Source: Mycolicibacterium sp. P9-22 (GTDB taxonomy: Bacteria; Actinomycetota; Actinomycetes; Mycobacteriales; Mycobacteriaceae). Taken from it: DNA of 64,000 nt. Below, piece by piece: positions 26,759 through 34,844 of this stretch. A model generated the notes under the pieces. It was not told where the DNA came from. It ran no database searches and saw nothing but the letters and a program-made list of their open reading frames with translations. The position numbers and the translations under genes are program-made. The DNA lies in contig NZ_NPKP01000010.1 in assembly GCF_008329585.1 (NCBI RefSeq), positions 62,001 through 126,000 of the forward strand, read 5' to 3'. The stretch's first letter is position 1; each line of letters starts with the position of its first letter.

Positions 26759-28411
26759 CCGCTCGGTCTTGGCGGGCGTCCACCCCGGCGGCTGCAGGAT
26801 CGCCGCCCAGGCATTGGCGACATCGCGCACGTAGACGTGGCCGTGCCCGTCGGGCACGTCGACCGCGACCGCCATATCCGCGGACACCTGCAGGAAGGTC
26901 ACCACCGGGATCCATTCCATCCGCGGGGACACGTCGTACCCGCGGGGCTCGCGCAGCCAATCCGGCTTGGAGAACAGCAGATCGGGATTCCACCACGCGA
27001 TCGGGTCCGACGCGTGCTGCAGATACACCGCCCGCGGTTGCCCCCACGGATCGTCGGGCCGGCCCAGGTCCTCCGAGGCCTTCGCCGAGAACCGGACGTT
27101 CTCGCCCAAGGCGTAGATGGGCAGCCACTGCGGGGAGCCCGCATCGCGGTTGATGGTCAGATTGGTCCAGATGGTGTTCTTGAACGTGGGCCCGGAGAAC
27201 AGCGCGCCGTCGGTTCGGGCGATGAGATTGTTCAGGGCCAGGAACGGGGTTTCGCCGCCGAACGAGCCGAGGCTTTCGCCGAACACCACCAGCTTCGGCC
27301 GGTCGGCTTCGGGCAATGCCCGCACCAGGGCGTCGACCGCCTCGAACAATGCCTGACCGGCCTGCCGCGCGTTCTCCTGGTCGACCAGGAACGAGATCCA
27401 GCTCGGGAGGAACGAATACTGCATCGACACGATCGCGGTGTTGCCGTTGTACATGTACTCCAGGGAGGACGCCTCGGCCTCGTTGATCCAGCCCGTGCCG
27501 GTGGTGGTGGCCACGGCGACGACGTCGCGGTCGAGCCCGCCGGTGCGCCGGAGTTCCTCGGCGGCCAGCGCGGCGGTGGCCTTGATGCCGTCGGCGGAGT
27601 TCAGCCCGGCGTAGGCGCGGATCGGTTCGGTGGCTGGGGAGCCGTTGAATTCGGCGAGCTCGTCCACCGTCGGCCCGCCGGCCACGAAGTTGCGGCCCTG
27701 ATGTCCCAGCGATTCCCAGCTCACCAGCGACTCCGGACCGCCAGAGCGCAAAGTGGTTGTGGGAGCAGGGTTGTCGGGATCGTCCTCGTTGTTGACACTC
27801 TCGAACGTGCTGTTGATGGTGCTCATCGCGAATCGCACCACGATGCCGTTGAGCAGGGCGATGGTGAGGGCGAGCACCAGGGTCACCGCGATCACGCCGG
27901 ACACCCGCGGTGGCGCGACCCGTTCCAGTTGGCGCACCAGGTAGCGCACCAATTTGCCTATCAGCTGGCCGATCTCGACGAACATGAACAGGAACACGAT
28001 GGCCAGCACCGCGGTCAGCGGGTGATCCCAGAACGCAAGCCGCGGTACCCCCATCAGGTCGCGGATATCGTCCTGCCACACGTGGAAGTAGACGATGGCG
28101 GCAACCTGGCCGATGACACCTACGACGAGCAGGACCAGCCAGGCCCGCCTGGGTGGTGCGGGGGTGCTGTCGCGCGACAGCATGTAGCCGAACAGCCAGA
28201 CACCGAAAACCCCCAGGCCGTAGCCGATACCACCGGCAGCGCCGCTGACCAGACCCTGGAACAGCGGTCCGCGCGGCAGCAGCGACGGGGTCAGCGACAG
28301 CCAGATGAACACCAGGCCCACGGCGGTCCCGGTGAAGGTGTAATGCCTGGTCCACCAATCGCGTCTGGCGGGCGCGTCGGTGGCTTCCGGCTCGGCGGCG
28401 GTGACATTCAC
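26729..28411 (-). CDS. DUF2319 membrane protein with alpha/beta-hydrolase domain (Rv1069c-like)
   Basis: A 560-residue actinobacterial protein. The N-terminal 200 residues hold about four to five TM helices (HYTFTGTAVGLVFIWLSLTP, AWLVLLVVGVIGQVAAIVYF, LTAVLAIVFLFMFVEIG, VIAVTLVLALTIALLNGIV). The C-terminal half is an alpha/beta-hydrolase-like domain with the nucleophile elbow VFGESLGSFGG, so Ser is the likely catalytic residue. Length fits Rv1069c. Function unknown; perhaps a membrane esterase. It lies 9 nt downstream of echA8 and is probably in the echA9-echA8 transcript. Confidence 0.85.
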   Translation of the reverse strand: MNVTAAEPEATDAPARRDWWTRHYTFTGTAVGLVFIWLSLTPSLLPRGPLFQGLVSGAAGGIGYGLGVFGVWLFGYMLSRDSTPAPPRRAWLVLLVVGVIGQVAAIVYFHVWQDDIRDLMGVPRLAFWDHPLTAVLAIVFLFMFVEIGQLIGKLVRYLVRQLERVAPPRVSGVIAVTLVLALTIALLNGIVVRFAMSTINSTFESVNNEDDPDNPAPTTTLRSGGPESLVSWESLGHQGRNFVAGGPTVDELAEFNGSPATEPIRAYAGLNSADGIKATAALAAEELRRTGGLDRDVVAVATTTGTGWINEAEASSLEYMYNGNTAIVSMQYSFLPSWISFLVDQENARQAGQALFEAVDALVRALPEADRPKLVVFGESLGSFGGETPFLALNNLIARTDGALFSGPTFKNTIWTNLTINRDAGSPQWLPIYALGENVRFSAKASEDLGRPDDPWGQPRAVYLQHASDPIAWWNPDLLFSKPDWLREPRGYDVSPRMEWIPVVTFLQVSADMAVAVDVPDGHGHVYVRDVANAWAAILQPPGWTPAKTERLRPVLRSDE

Positions 28412-28420
28412 CGCTCGACT

Positions 28421-29194
28421 TTAGCGATGGGTGAAGTTCGCCGCGCGCTTCTCGGTGAACGCGGCCATGCCTTCCTTCTGGTCCTCGGTGGCGAAGGCCG
28501 AGTGGAAGATCCGCCGCTCATAGAGCAGGCCTTCGGCGAGCGTCGACTCGAACGCGCGGTTGACGGCCTCCTTGGCCATCCGCGCCGCCGACAGCGACAT
28601 CCCGGCGATCGTCGCGGCGGTGGCGTTCGCCTCATCCAGCAGAGTGTCCGCCGGGACCACCCGGGAGACCAGGCCGCTGCGCTCGGCCTCGGCGGCATCG
28701 ATGGTGCGGCCGGTGAGGATCAGATCCATCGCCTTGGCCTTGCCGATGGCGCGGGTCAGGCGCTGGCTGCCGCCCATGCCGGGCAGCACGCCGAGTTTGA
28801 TCTCGGGCTGACCGAATTTCGCGGTGTCCGCGGCGATCAGCAGATCGCACATCATGGCCAGCTCGCACCCGCCGCCGAGGGCGTACCCGGCGACCGCGGC
28901 GATGGTGGGGGTGCGGGTGGCGGCGAATTTGCCCCACAGCGCGAAGAAGTCCTGGCCGAACACATCCGCGAAGGACAGCTCGGCCATCTCCTTGATGTCG
29001 GCGCCGGCGGCGAACGCCTTCTCGCTGCCGGTCAGGATGATGGCGCCGACGCCGGGGTCGGCGTCGAGTTCTGCTGCGGCGGAAGTGACCTCATGCATGA
29101 CCTGGCTGTTGAGCGCATTGAGCGCCTTGGGCCGGTTCAGCGTGATGGTGGCCACCCGGCCGTCTCGGGTCACCAGGATGGTTTCGTAGCTCAT
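28421..29194 (-). CDS. echA8: enoyl-CoA hydratase EchA8
   Basis: A 257-residue crotonase-fold enzyme adding water to 2-enoyl-CoA in beta-oxidation. The oxyanion-hole regions KAFAAGADIKEM and AVAGYALGGGCELAM and one catalytic Glu (QPEIKLGVLPGMGG) are visible. The position of the second catalytic Glu of rat enoyl-CoA hydratase (AMEMVLTG) reads AMDLILTG, with Asp, as I recall for M. tuberculosis EchA8 too. The start overlaps the echA9 stop by 4 nt, so echA9 and echA8 are coupled. Confidence 0.9.
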   Translation of the reverse strand: MSYETILVTRDGRVATITLNRPKALNALNSQVMHEVTSAAAELDADPGVGAIILTGSEKAFAAGADIKEMAELSFADVFGQDFFALWGKFAATRTPTIAAVAGYALGGGCELAMMCDLLIAADTAKFGQPEIKLGVLPGMGGSQRLTRAIGKAKAMDLILTGRTIDAAEAERSGLVSRVVPADTLLDEANATAATIAGMSLSAARMAKEAVNRAFESTLAEGLLYERRIFHSAFATEDQKEGMAAFTEKRAANFTHR

Positions 29195-30240
29195 GGCTGC
29201 ACTCCTTGAAACGTCAGATCGGGGTGGGCGGAGGCGAAGTAGGCGTCGATGGCCGCATCATCGCAGAGTTCCAGCGTGGCCGGTGACCACTGGGGGTTGC
29301 GGTCCTTGTCCACCAGTTGGGCGCGGATACCCTCGACGAAATCGTGGGACTTCGCCGAGGCGACCGACACCCGGAACTCCTGCTGCAGAACCTCTTCCAG
29401 GGTTTCCAGATGGGCCGCGCGGCGCACCGCGGTGAGCGTGACGGCCAGCGCGATGGGGGAGCGGGTGCCGATCAGGTGAGCGGCGGCGTCTGCGGGTTCG
29501 GTCTCCTGGCGGCGCAGGTCGTCGATGATGTCGGCGACGGTGTCCCTGGCATAGCAGGTGTCGATCCAATCGCGCTGCGCGAGCAGCTCACTGGCCGGCG
29601 GCTCCTCGGCGTAGGAGTTCAGCGCATCCTGGTGCCCGTCGGTGACGACGGCCTCGGCGAAGTCGCGCAGCCGCTGGTGCGGGACGAAGTGATCGGCGAA
29701 GCCCATGGCGATGGCGTCCGCGCCGGAGAACGGGGCCCCGGTCAGTGCTGCGTGCAGGCCGAGCAGCCCGGGGGTGCGCGACAAAAGGTAGGTGCCCCCG
29801 ACATCGGGAATGAAGCCGATGCCGACCTCGGGCATGCCCATCTTCGTCTTGTCGGTGACGACCCGGACATTGCCGTGGGCCCCGACCCCGACGCCACCGC
29901 CCATGACGATGCCGTCCATCAGCGCGATATAGGGCTTGGGGTAGCGGCCGATGTGGGCGTTGAGCAGGTATTCGTCCCGCCAGAACTTGCGTGCGTAGGA
30001 CCCGTCGCCCTTGGCGCTGTGATAGAGCGCCACGACGTCGCCGCCGGCGCACAGGCCACGCTCGCCCGCGCCGGTCAGCAGCACCGACCGCACAGTGTCG
30101 TCGTTCTCCCAGGTGGTGAGGGTCTTCTGCAGGCCGTCGACCATCACGTCGTTGAGCGAGTTGATCGCCTTCGGACGGTTGAGCGTGACGATTCCGACGC
30201 CGTTACGGACACTTACTAGGATGTCCTCGTTTTCTGCCAC
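29191..30240 (-). CDS. echA9: 3-hydroxyisobutyryl-CoA hydrolase-like protein EchA9
   Basis: A 349-residue crotonase-superfamily member with the length of HIBYL-CoA hydrolases (valine degradation). The motif LLTGAGERGLCAGGDVVALY carries the GGD loop typical of that subfamily, followed by ALMDGIVMGGGVGV and FIPDVGGTYLLSR. The start codon is GTG at 30240. It is first gene of the echA9-echA8-DUF2319 unit and is divergent from the BI-1 family gene over 183 bp. Confidence 0.87.
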   Translation of the reverse strand: MAENEDILVSVRNGVGIVTLNRPKAINSLNDVMVDGLQKTLTTWENDDTVRSVLLTGAGERGLCAGGDVVALYHSAKGDGSYARKFWRDEYLLNAHIGRYPKPYIALMDGIVMGGGVGVGAHGNVRVVTDKTKMGMPEVGIGFIPDVGGTYLLSRTPGLLGLHAALTGAPFSGADAIAMGFADHFVPHQRLRDFAEAVVTDGHQDALNSYAEEPPASELLAQRDWIDTCYARDTVADIIDDLRRQETEPADAAAHLIGTRSPIALAVTLTAVRRAAHLETLEEVLQQEFRVSVASAKSHDFVEGIRAQLVDKDRNPQWSPATLELCDDAAIDAYFASAHPDLTFQGVQP

Positions 30241-30314
30241 GATTGCAATCTAGTTCGTAGCCCCGGCGTGACGTGCGACGGGTAGGGTTTGCACCGATCA
30301 ACCTGGACGTTTCC

Positions 30315-30330
30315 TGAGAACTTTCTCAGT
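30315..30330. promoter_or_regulatory. inverted repeat in the echA9/BI-1 divergent region
   Basis: CTGAGAACTTTCTCAG has 7-nt arms around CT. It lies 18 nt upstream of the SigE/SigH-like -35 element at 30349, so it could bind a regulator of either divergent gene. Confidence 0.4.
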
Positions 30331-30348
30331 CGTCAGAGGCCCGGCATG

Positions 30349-30374
30349 GGAACCTGTTCGGAGCGTTGATCGTT
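30349..30374 (+). promoter_or_regulatory. SigE/SigH-type promoter for the BI-1 family gene
   Basis: GGGAAC at 30349-30354, a 16-nt spacer, and CGTT at 30371-30374 fit the mycobacterial ECF sigma consensus (GGGAAY-N16/17-CGTT) recognised by SigE and SigH. Transcription would start about 40 nt before the GTG at 30424. This predicts stress induction of the membrane protein. Confidence 0.6.
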
Positions 30375-30423
30375 GAACGTGTGTTCGTCAATCGAACCAC
30401 CAGTACTCAGGAGAGGACCTACG

Positions 30424-31272
30424 GTGCGCGAAAGCAGCAACCCGGTATTCCGATCACTGCCCAAGGGGCAGGGCGGATACGCGCAGTTCGGTACCGGAGC
30501 CGCAAGCTTCGGTGCGCAGCAGGTACAGGCGCAGCCCTACGCAACCCAGTACCCCGATCAGCAGCAGGCCGGCGTTTCCCGGCCGATGACCATCGACGAC
30601 GTCGTCACGAAGACGGGCATCACCCTCGCGGTGGTGACCGCTCTGGGCGTCCTGTCGTACTTCATGGTGTCCATGAACCCCGGCCTGATGATGCCGTTCG
30701 TGCTCGTCGGCGGCCTCGGTGGCTTCGCGCTGATCATGATCGCGACCTTCGGTCGTAAGCAGGACAACCCGGCCATCGTGCTGAGCTACGCCGCGCTGGA
30801 GGGCGTGTTCCTCGGCGCCGCCTCGTTCCTGTTCGCGAACCTGGTCTCCACCGGTGGCCCGGGCATGATCGCGCAGGCCATCTTCGGCACCGTCGGCGTC
30901 TTCGTCGGCATGCTGGTGGTCTACCGGACCGGAGCCATCCGGGTTACCCCGAAGTTCACCCGGATGCTGGTCGCCGCGATGTTCGGCGTGCTGGCCATCG
31001 CACTGCTCAACCTGGTGCTCGGTCTGTTCGGCGTCGGCGGCGGCGAGGGCTTCGGCCTCCGCAGCGGCGGCCCGCTGGCGATCGTCTTCTCGCTGGTCTG
31101 CATCGGCCTGGCGGCCTTCATGTTCCTGATCGACTTCGACTCGGCCGATCAGTTGATCCGCGCCGGTGCGCCGGAGAAGGCAGCCTGGGGCGTCGCACTG
31201 GGCCTGACGGTCACCCTGGTGTGGCTGTACCTGGAGATCCTGCGCCTGCTGAGTTACTTCAACAACGACTAG
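30424..31272 (+). CDS. Bax inhibitor-1/YccA family membrane protein (Rv1072-like)
   Basis: A 282-residue integral membrane protein. After a hydrophilic N-terminal 60 residues (Gln-rich) come seven TM helices in the BI-1 arrangement; the family signature is seen in VLSYAALEGVFLGAAS and in the last helices (FLIDFDSADQLI, with the paired Asp, and WLYLEILRLLSYF). BI-1 proteins are pH-sensitive calcium leak channels in known cases. The GTG at 30424 follows GGAGAGG. A strong terminator follows. Confidence 0.87.
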   Translation: MRESSNPVFRSLPKGQGGYAQFGTGAASFGAQQVQAQPYATQYPDQQQAGVSRPMTIDDVVTKTGITLAVVTALGVLSYFMVSMNPGLMMPFVLVGGLGGFALIMIATFGRKQDNPAIVLSYAALEGVFLGAASFLFANLVSTGGPGMIAQAIFGTVGVFVGMLVVYRTGAIRVTPKFTRMLVAAMFGVLAIALLNLVLGLFGVGGGEGFGLRSGGPLAIVFSLVCIGLAAFMFLIDFDSADQLIRAGAPEKAAWGVALGLTVTLVWLYLEILRLLSYFNND

Positions 31273-31289
31273 TACGTCGGCGAGAGAAA

Positions 31290-31317
31290 GGGCGTCCACC
31301 ACGTGGGCGCCCTTTTT
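31290..31317 (+). terminator. Rho-independent terminator after the BI-1 family gene
   Basis: A 10-bp stem (GGGCGTCCAC / GTGGGCGCCC, one T-G pair) with a CAC loop, followed by TTTTT at 31313-31317. It begins 17 nt after the stop codon. This is one of the clearest intrinsic terminators in the window. Confidence 0.85.
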
Positions 31318-31332
31318 CATGCGCTGGGTCCG

Positions 31333-31392
31333 CACGAGCGTGCGCTGAGATCGCGAAATTCGCTGAATCGACGCTCTGGGTGCACGCTCGTG
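31333..31392. repeat. 60-bp dispersed palindromic element, copy A
   Basis: The ends are an 11-nt perfect inverted repeat: CACGAGCGTGC at 31333-31343 and GCACGCTCGTG at 31382-31392. It aligns without gaps with copy B at 32306-32366; about 40 of 55 aligned bases agree, with best conservation at GAGCGTGC, CGCGAAA and GTGCAC. It is intergenic, between the terminator and the Rv1073-like gene. Confidence 0.65.
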
Positions 31393-31478
31393 TGAACCAT
31401 CTATGCACAGTTGCCGTTTCATCCACAGATCGAGTCGCGCGCACCCTACCGCGGCGATCGGTGGTCCACGGTGAACGC

Positions 31479-32393
31479 ATGCCCGTCCCGTTTATCGGCA
31501 GCGAGGCCGTGGCGAACGGCGTGATCCGCAAGCACGAATTGCGTCGCGCGTTCACCGCCGTGTTCCCGGACGTCTACGTCCCGCTCGGCTACGAGATGTC
31601 GCTGCGTGAGCGAGCGACCGCCGCCTGGTTGTGGTCGCACCGCACTGCAGTGATCGCCGGACTCACGGCATCGGCTCTACACGGCGCCCGGTACGTCGAG
31701 GATTCGCTCCCGATCGAACTGATCTCGCAGAACCGCAGGCCACCGCCAGGAATCCGCACCCACAAGGCGACGCTCGGCCCAGAGGAGTCGACGGTCCGCT
31801 GGGGTCTGCCGGTGACCACGCCGGAGCGGACCGCTTACGAGCTCGCACGGATCGGCGAGCTGGGTGCCGCAGTCGCCCGTCTCGACGCGCTCGGCAACGC
31901 GACGGGGTTCAGCGCGGTCGCAGTCCGCGATCTGGCCCGGCGACACAAGGGTGCGCGCGGAATGCGGCAACTGAACGAGGCGCTTGACCTCTACGACCCT
32001 GGAGCTCAATCCCCCTGGGAGACGTGGCTACGGCTGCTGCTGATCGACAACGGGTTTCCGCGGCCGAGGACACAGATTCCGGTTGTCAGCGCGGACGGGC
32101 GACGGCGCTACTACCTCGACATGGGGTGGGAAGCGCTGAAACTGGCCGTCGAATATGACGGCGATCAGCATCGCGTCGACCCGGTGCAATTCGCCCACGA
32201 CATTGCGCGTGCGGAGGATCTCGACGAACTCGAATGGACCGTGGTGCGAGTGGTCAAACGCAACACCGTCGACGACATCGTTCGCAGAGTGTCGCGTGCC
32301 TACGACGCGAGCGTGCACTCAGCGCGCGAAAGCCGGCGAATACGCGGTCTCAGTGCACCCTCGGTGAGCAAAGTTAGGGCAGCCGGGGCGTGA
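31479..32393 (+). CDS. Rv1073-like protein with DUF559/restriction-endonuclease-like C terminus
   Basis: A 304-residue protein. The N-terminal half has a winged-helix-like, AbiEi-type arrangement (MPVPFIGSEAVANGVIRKHE, TASALHGARYV, VTTPERTAYELARIGELG). The C-terminal third has the Vsr/DUF559 core (YYLDMGWEALKLAVEYDGDQ, then WTVVRVVKRN), with acidic residues suitable for a metal site. In many actinobacteria such proteins are lone genes of unknown role. The ATG at 31479 is chosen because it starts the conserved N terminus. Its last 30 codons overlap copy B of the dispersed repeat, and its end overlaps purT by 20 nt. Confidence 0.75.
   Translation: MPVPFIGSEAVANGVIRKHELRRAFTAVFPDVYVPLGYEMSLRERATAAWLWSHRTAVIAGLTASALHGARYVEDSLPIELISQNRRPPPGIRTHKATLGPEESTVRWGLPVTTPERTAYELARIGELGAAVARLDALGNATGFSAVAVRDLARRHKGARGMRQLNEALDLYDPGAQSPWETWLRLLLIDNGFPRPRTQIPVVSADGRRRYYLDMGWEALKLAVEYDGDQHRVDPVQFAHDIARAEDLDELEWTVVRVVKRNTVDDIVRRVSRAYDASVHSARESRRIRGLSAPSVSKVRAAGA
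32306..32366. repeat. dispersed palindromic element, copy B (inside the Rv1073-like gene)
   Basis: It matches copy A (31333-31392) without gaps at a constant offset of 973 bp. It is translated as the end of the Rv1073-like protein (DASVHSARESRR and following). The inverted ends (GCGAGCGTGCAC / GTGCACCCTCGG) are less perfect than in copy A. Confidence 0.6.
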
Positions 32394-33561
32394 CCCGGCT
32401 CGCCGCCTCGACGGCGTTGGCGCGCGCGACATCCACATCGGCGTCGTAGGCCAGCGCCACACCCATCCGGCGCTTCACGAAGCTCTCCGGCTTACCGAAC
32501 AGCCGAATATCGGTGCGCGGCACGGCCAATGCGGCCTCCACCCCGTCGAAGACGACGCCCTCGGCATCCACTCCGCCGTAGATCACCGCGCTCGCACCCG
32601 GTGACGTCAGCGTCGTGTCGACCGGCAGACCCAGGATCGCCCGGGCGTGCAGTTCGAACTCGTTCTGCCACTGCGTCACCATCGTCACCATGCCGGTGTC
32701 GTGGGGCCGCGGGCTGACCTCGCTGAACCACACCTGGTCACCCTTGACGAACAGTTCGACGCCGAAAATGCCCTGCCCGCCCAGGTTGTCGGTCACCGCC
32801 GCCGCGATCTGCTGGGCCCTGCCCAGAGCGGCATCCGACATCGGGTGCGGCTGCCAGCTCTCCACGTAGTCGCCGCTGACCTGCTTGTGCCCGATGGGTT
32901 CGCAGAACTGGGTGCCCTCCGCGGCCCGCACCGTCAAAAGCGTGATCTCGTAGTCGAAATCGATGAAGCCCTCGACGATGATGCGGGTGTTGCTCACCCG
33001 GCTGCCCGACATCGCGTACTCCCACGCGGGCGCGACGTCATCCGGGCCGTCGATCTTGCTCTGGCCCTTGCCCGAACTGCTCATCACGGGCTTGACCACG
33101 CACGGGTAGCCGATGCCGCCGTCGATCGCGTCCTGCAACTCGGCGAGCGAATCGCAGAACCGGTACGGACTGGTGGACACCCCGAGCGTCTCGGCCGCCA
33201 GCCGCCGGATGCCCTCGCGGTCCATCGTCAGCCGCGCCGCCCGCGCCGTCGGGATGACCCGAACCGCGCCGGCGTCCTCGAGGGCCTCCAGCACCGGTGT
33301 GGCGATGGCCTCGATCTCCGGCACCACCAGGTCGGGCTTCTCGGCCTCGATCAGTGCCCGCAACTGGTCCGGATCGGTCATCGCGATGGTGCGCGCGTGA
33401 TGGGCGACCTGATGCCCCGGCGCGTTCGGGTAGCGGTCCACGGCAATGGTTTCGACGCCGAGGCGCTGCAGCGCGATCAGGACCTCGCGGCCGAGTTCAC
33501 CGGAGCCGAGCAACATCACCCGGGTGGCATGCGGGGACAGAGGTGTTCCGAGAGTGGTCAT
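32374..33561 (-). CDS. purT: formate-dependent phosphoribosylglycinamide formyltransferase PurT
   Basis: A 395-residue ATP-grasp enzyme of purine synthesis, making formyl-GAR from GAR, formate and ATP. Landmarks are LLGSGELGREV at the N terminus, VVKPVMSSSGKGQS (ATP binding), EGFIDFDYEITLLTVR, and the metal-site region FGVELFVKGDQVWFSEVSPRPHDTG. Normal length (about 392 in E. coli). The ATG at 33561 was chosen over an upstream in-frame start. In M. tuberculosis purT lies elsewhere, so it is an insertion in the conserved order here. Confidence 0.93.
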   Translation of the reverse strand: MTTLGTPLSPHATRVMLLGSGELGREVLIALQRLGVETIAVDRYPNAPGHQVAHHARTIAMTDPDQLRALIEAEKPDLVVPEIEAIATPVLEALEDAGAVRVIPTARAARLTMDREGIRRLAAETLGVSTSPYRFCDSLAELQDAIDGGIGYPCVVKPVMSSSGKGQSKIDGPDDVAPAWEYAMSGSRVSNTRIIVEGFIDFDYEITLLTVRAAEGTQFCEPIGHKQVSGDYVESWQPHPMSDAALGRAQQIAAAVTDNLGGQGIFGVELFVKGDQVWFSEVSPRPHDTGMVTMVTQWQNEFELHARAILGLPVDTTLTSPGASAVIYGGVDAEGVVFDGVEAALAVPRTDIRLFGKPESFVKRRMGVALAYDADVDVARANAVEAASRVTPRLP

Positions 33562-33580
33562 CGGCACGCAGTCTAGGGCG

Positions 33581-34798
33581 TCAGGACAGGCGCTCCACGA
33601 CCATCGCCATGCCCTGGCCGCCACCGACACACATCGACTCGATGCCGAACGTCTTGTCGTGGGTGGCCAGGTTGTTCAGCAGCGTCGCGGTGATGCGGGC
33701 GCCGGTCATGCCGAACGGGTGGCCCAGCGCGATCGCGCCGCCGGAGACATTCAGCTTGTCCTCGTCGATGCCCAGTTCACGGGCCGAGCCGATCACCTGG
33801 ACGGCGAAGGCCTCGTTGATCTCGACCAGGTCGATATCGGAGATGGTCTTGCCGGCCTTGGCCAGTGCCTTGCGGATCGCCTCGATCGGGCCCAGGCCCA
33901 TGATCTCGGGAGACAGCCCGGACACCCCGGTGGACACGATGCGCGCCAGCGGGGTCAGGCCCAGTTCCTTGGCCTTGGTGTCGCTCATGATGACGACCGC
34001 GGCGGCGCCGTCGTTCAGCGGACACGCGTTGCCGGCCGTGATCGTGCCGTTGGGCCGGAACACCGGCTTGAGCTGGCTGATCTTGTCGTAGGAGGTGCCC
34101 GCGCGCGGGCCGTCATCGGTGGAGACGACGGTGCCGTCGGGCAGCGTCACCGGTGAGATCTCGCGCTCGAAGAACCCGCTCTTGATGGCTTCCTCGGCGC
34201 GGTTCTGCGACCGCACGCCCCAGTGGTCCTGGTCTTCGCGGCTGATGCCGGTGTACGTCGCGACGTTCTCGGCGGTCTGGCCCATGGCGATGTAGACATC
34301 GGGGATCAGGCCGTCCTCGCGCGGGTCATGCCACGTGATGTCGCCCTCGGCCTGCTTGACGGTGCGCGCCTGGGCCTCGTCGAACAGGGCGTTCTTGCTG
34401 TTGGGCGCACCGTCGGCGGCACCGACGCCGAAACGCGACACCGTCTCGACACCGGCGGAGATGAACACGTCACCCTCGCCGGCCTTGATGGCGTGGAAGG
34501 CCATCCGGGTGGTCTGCAGCGACGACGAGCAGTACCGGTTCACGGTGGTGCCGGGCAGGAAGTCGTAGCCGAGTTCGACGGCCACCGCGCGGGCGATGTT
34601 GTAGCCGGCCTCACCGGCGGGCTGCGCGCAGCCCATCATCAGGTCGTCGATGTCCTTGGGGTCCAGCGACGGCACCTTGTCCAACACCGCGCGCACCATC
34701 TGGGCGGCCAGGTCGTCGGGACGCATGGTGGCCAGCGATCCCTTGACGGCGCGTCCGATGGGGGAGCGGGCGGTGGCGACGATGACGGCTTCGGGCAT
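33581..34798 (-). CDS. fadA3: acetyl-CoA acetyltransferase / thiolase FadA3
   Basis: A 405-residue degradative thiolase. The nucleophilic Cys is in VNRYCSSSLQT (about residue 92), the catalytic His in LGHPFGMTGAR, the second Cys in SMCVGGGQGMA, and NEAFA (VEINEAFAVQV) is present. It cleaves 3-ketoacyl-CoA with CoA in beta-oxidation. Length and neighbours fit Rv1074c. A KstR-type operator (34825-34838) lies 26 bp upstream, linking the gene to sterol or related lipid breakdown. Confidence 0.9.
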   Translation of the reverse strand: MPEAVIVATARSPIGRAVKGSLATMRPDDLAAQMVRAVLDKVPSLDPKDIDDLMMGCAQPAGEAGYNIARAVAVELGYDFLPGTTVNRYCSSSLQTTRMAFHAIKAGEGDVFISAGVETVSRFGVGAADGAPNSKNALFDEAQARTVKQAEGDITWHDPREDGLIPDVYIAMGQTAENVATYTGISREDQDHWGVRSQNRAEEAIKSGFFEREISPVTLPDGTVVSTDDGPRAGTSYDKISQLKPVFRPNGTITAGNACPLNDGAAAVVIMSDTKAKELGLTPLARIVSTGVSGLSPEIMGLGPIEAIRKALAKAGKTISDIDLVEINEAFAVQVIGSARELGIDEDKLNVSGGAIALGHPFGMTGARITATLLNNLATHDKTFGIESMCVGGGQGMAMVVERLS

Positions 34799-34824
34799 GA
34801 CGGCTCCTCAGGACTCAATACATC

Positions 34825-34838
34825 TAGAACGTGTTGCA
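34825..34838. promoter_or_regulatory. KstR-type operator upstream of fadA3
   Basis: TAGAACGTGTTGCA fits TNNAACNNGTTNNA and shares its first 11 bases with the site at 19105-19118. It is between the fadA3 start (34798) and the stop of the upstream esterase gene (34845), so fadA3 would have its own regulated promoter. Confidence 0.68.
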
Positions 34839-34844
34839 CAAAAC

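Noticed and set aside
26837..29209. A 790-codon open frame on the plus strand
   Set aside because: It is antisense to the DUF2319 and echA8/echA9 genes, whose motifs are clear. Its translation is Arg/His/Gly/Gln-rich without any domain, which is typical of the opposite strand in high-GC genomes.
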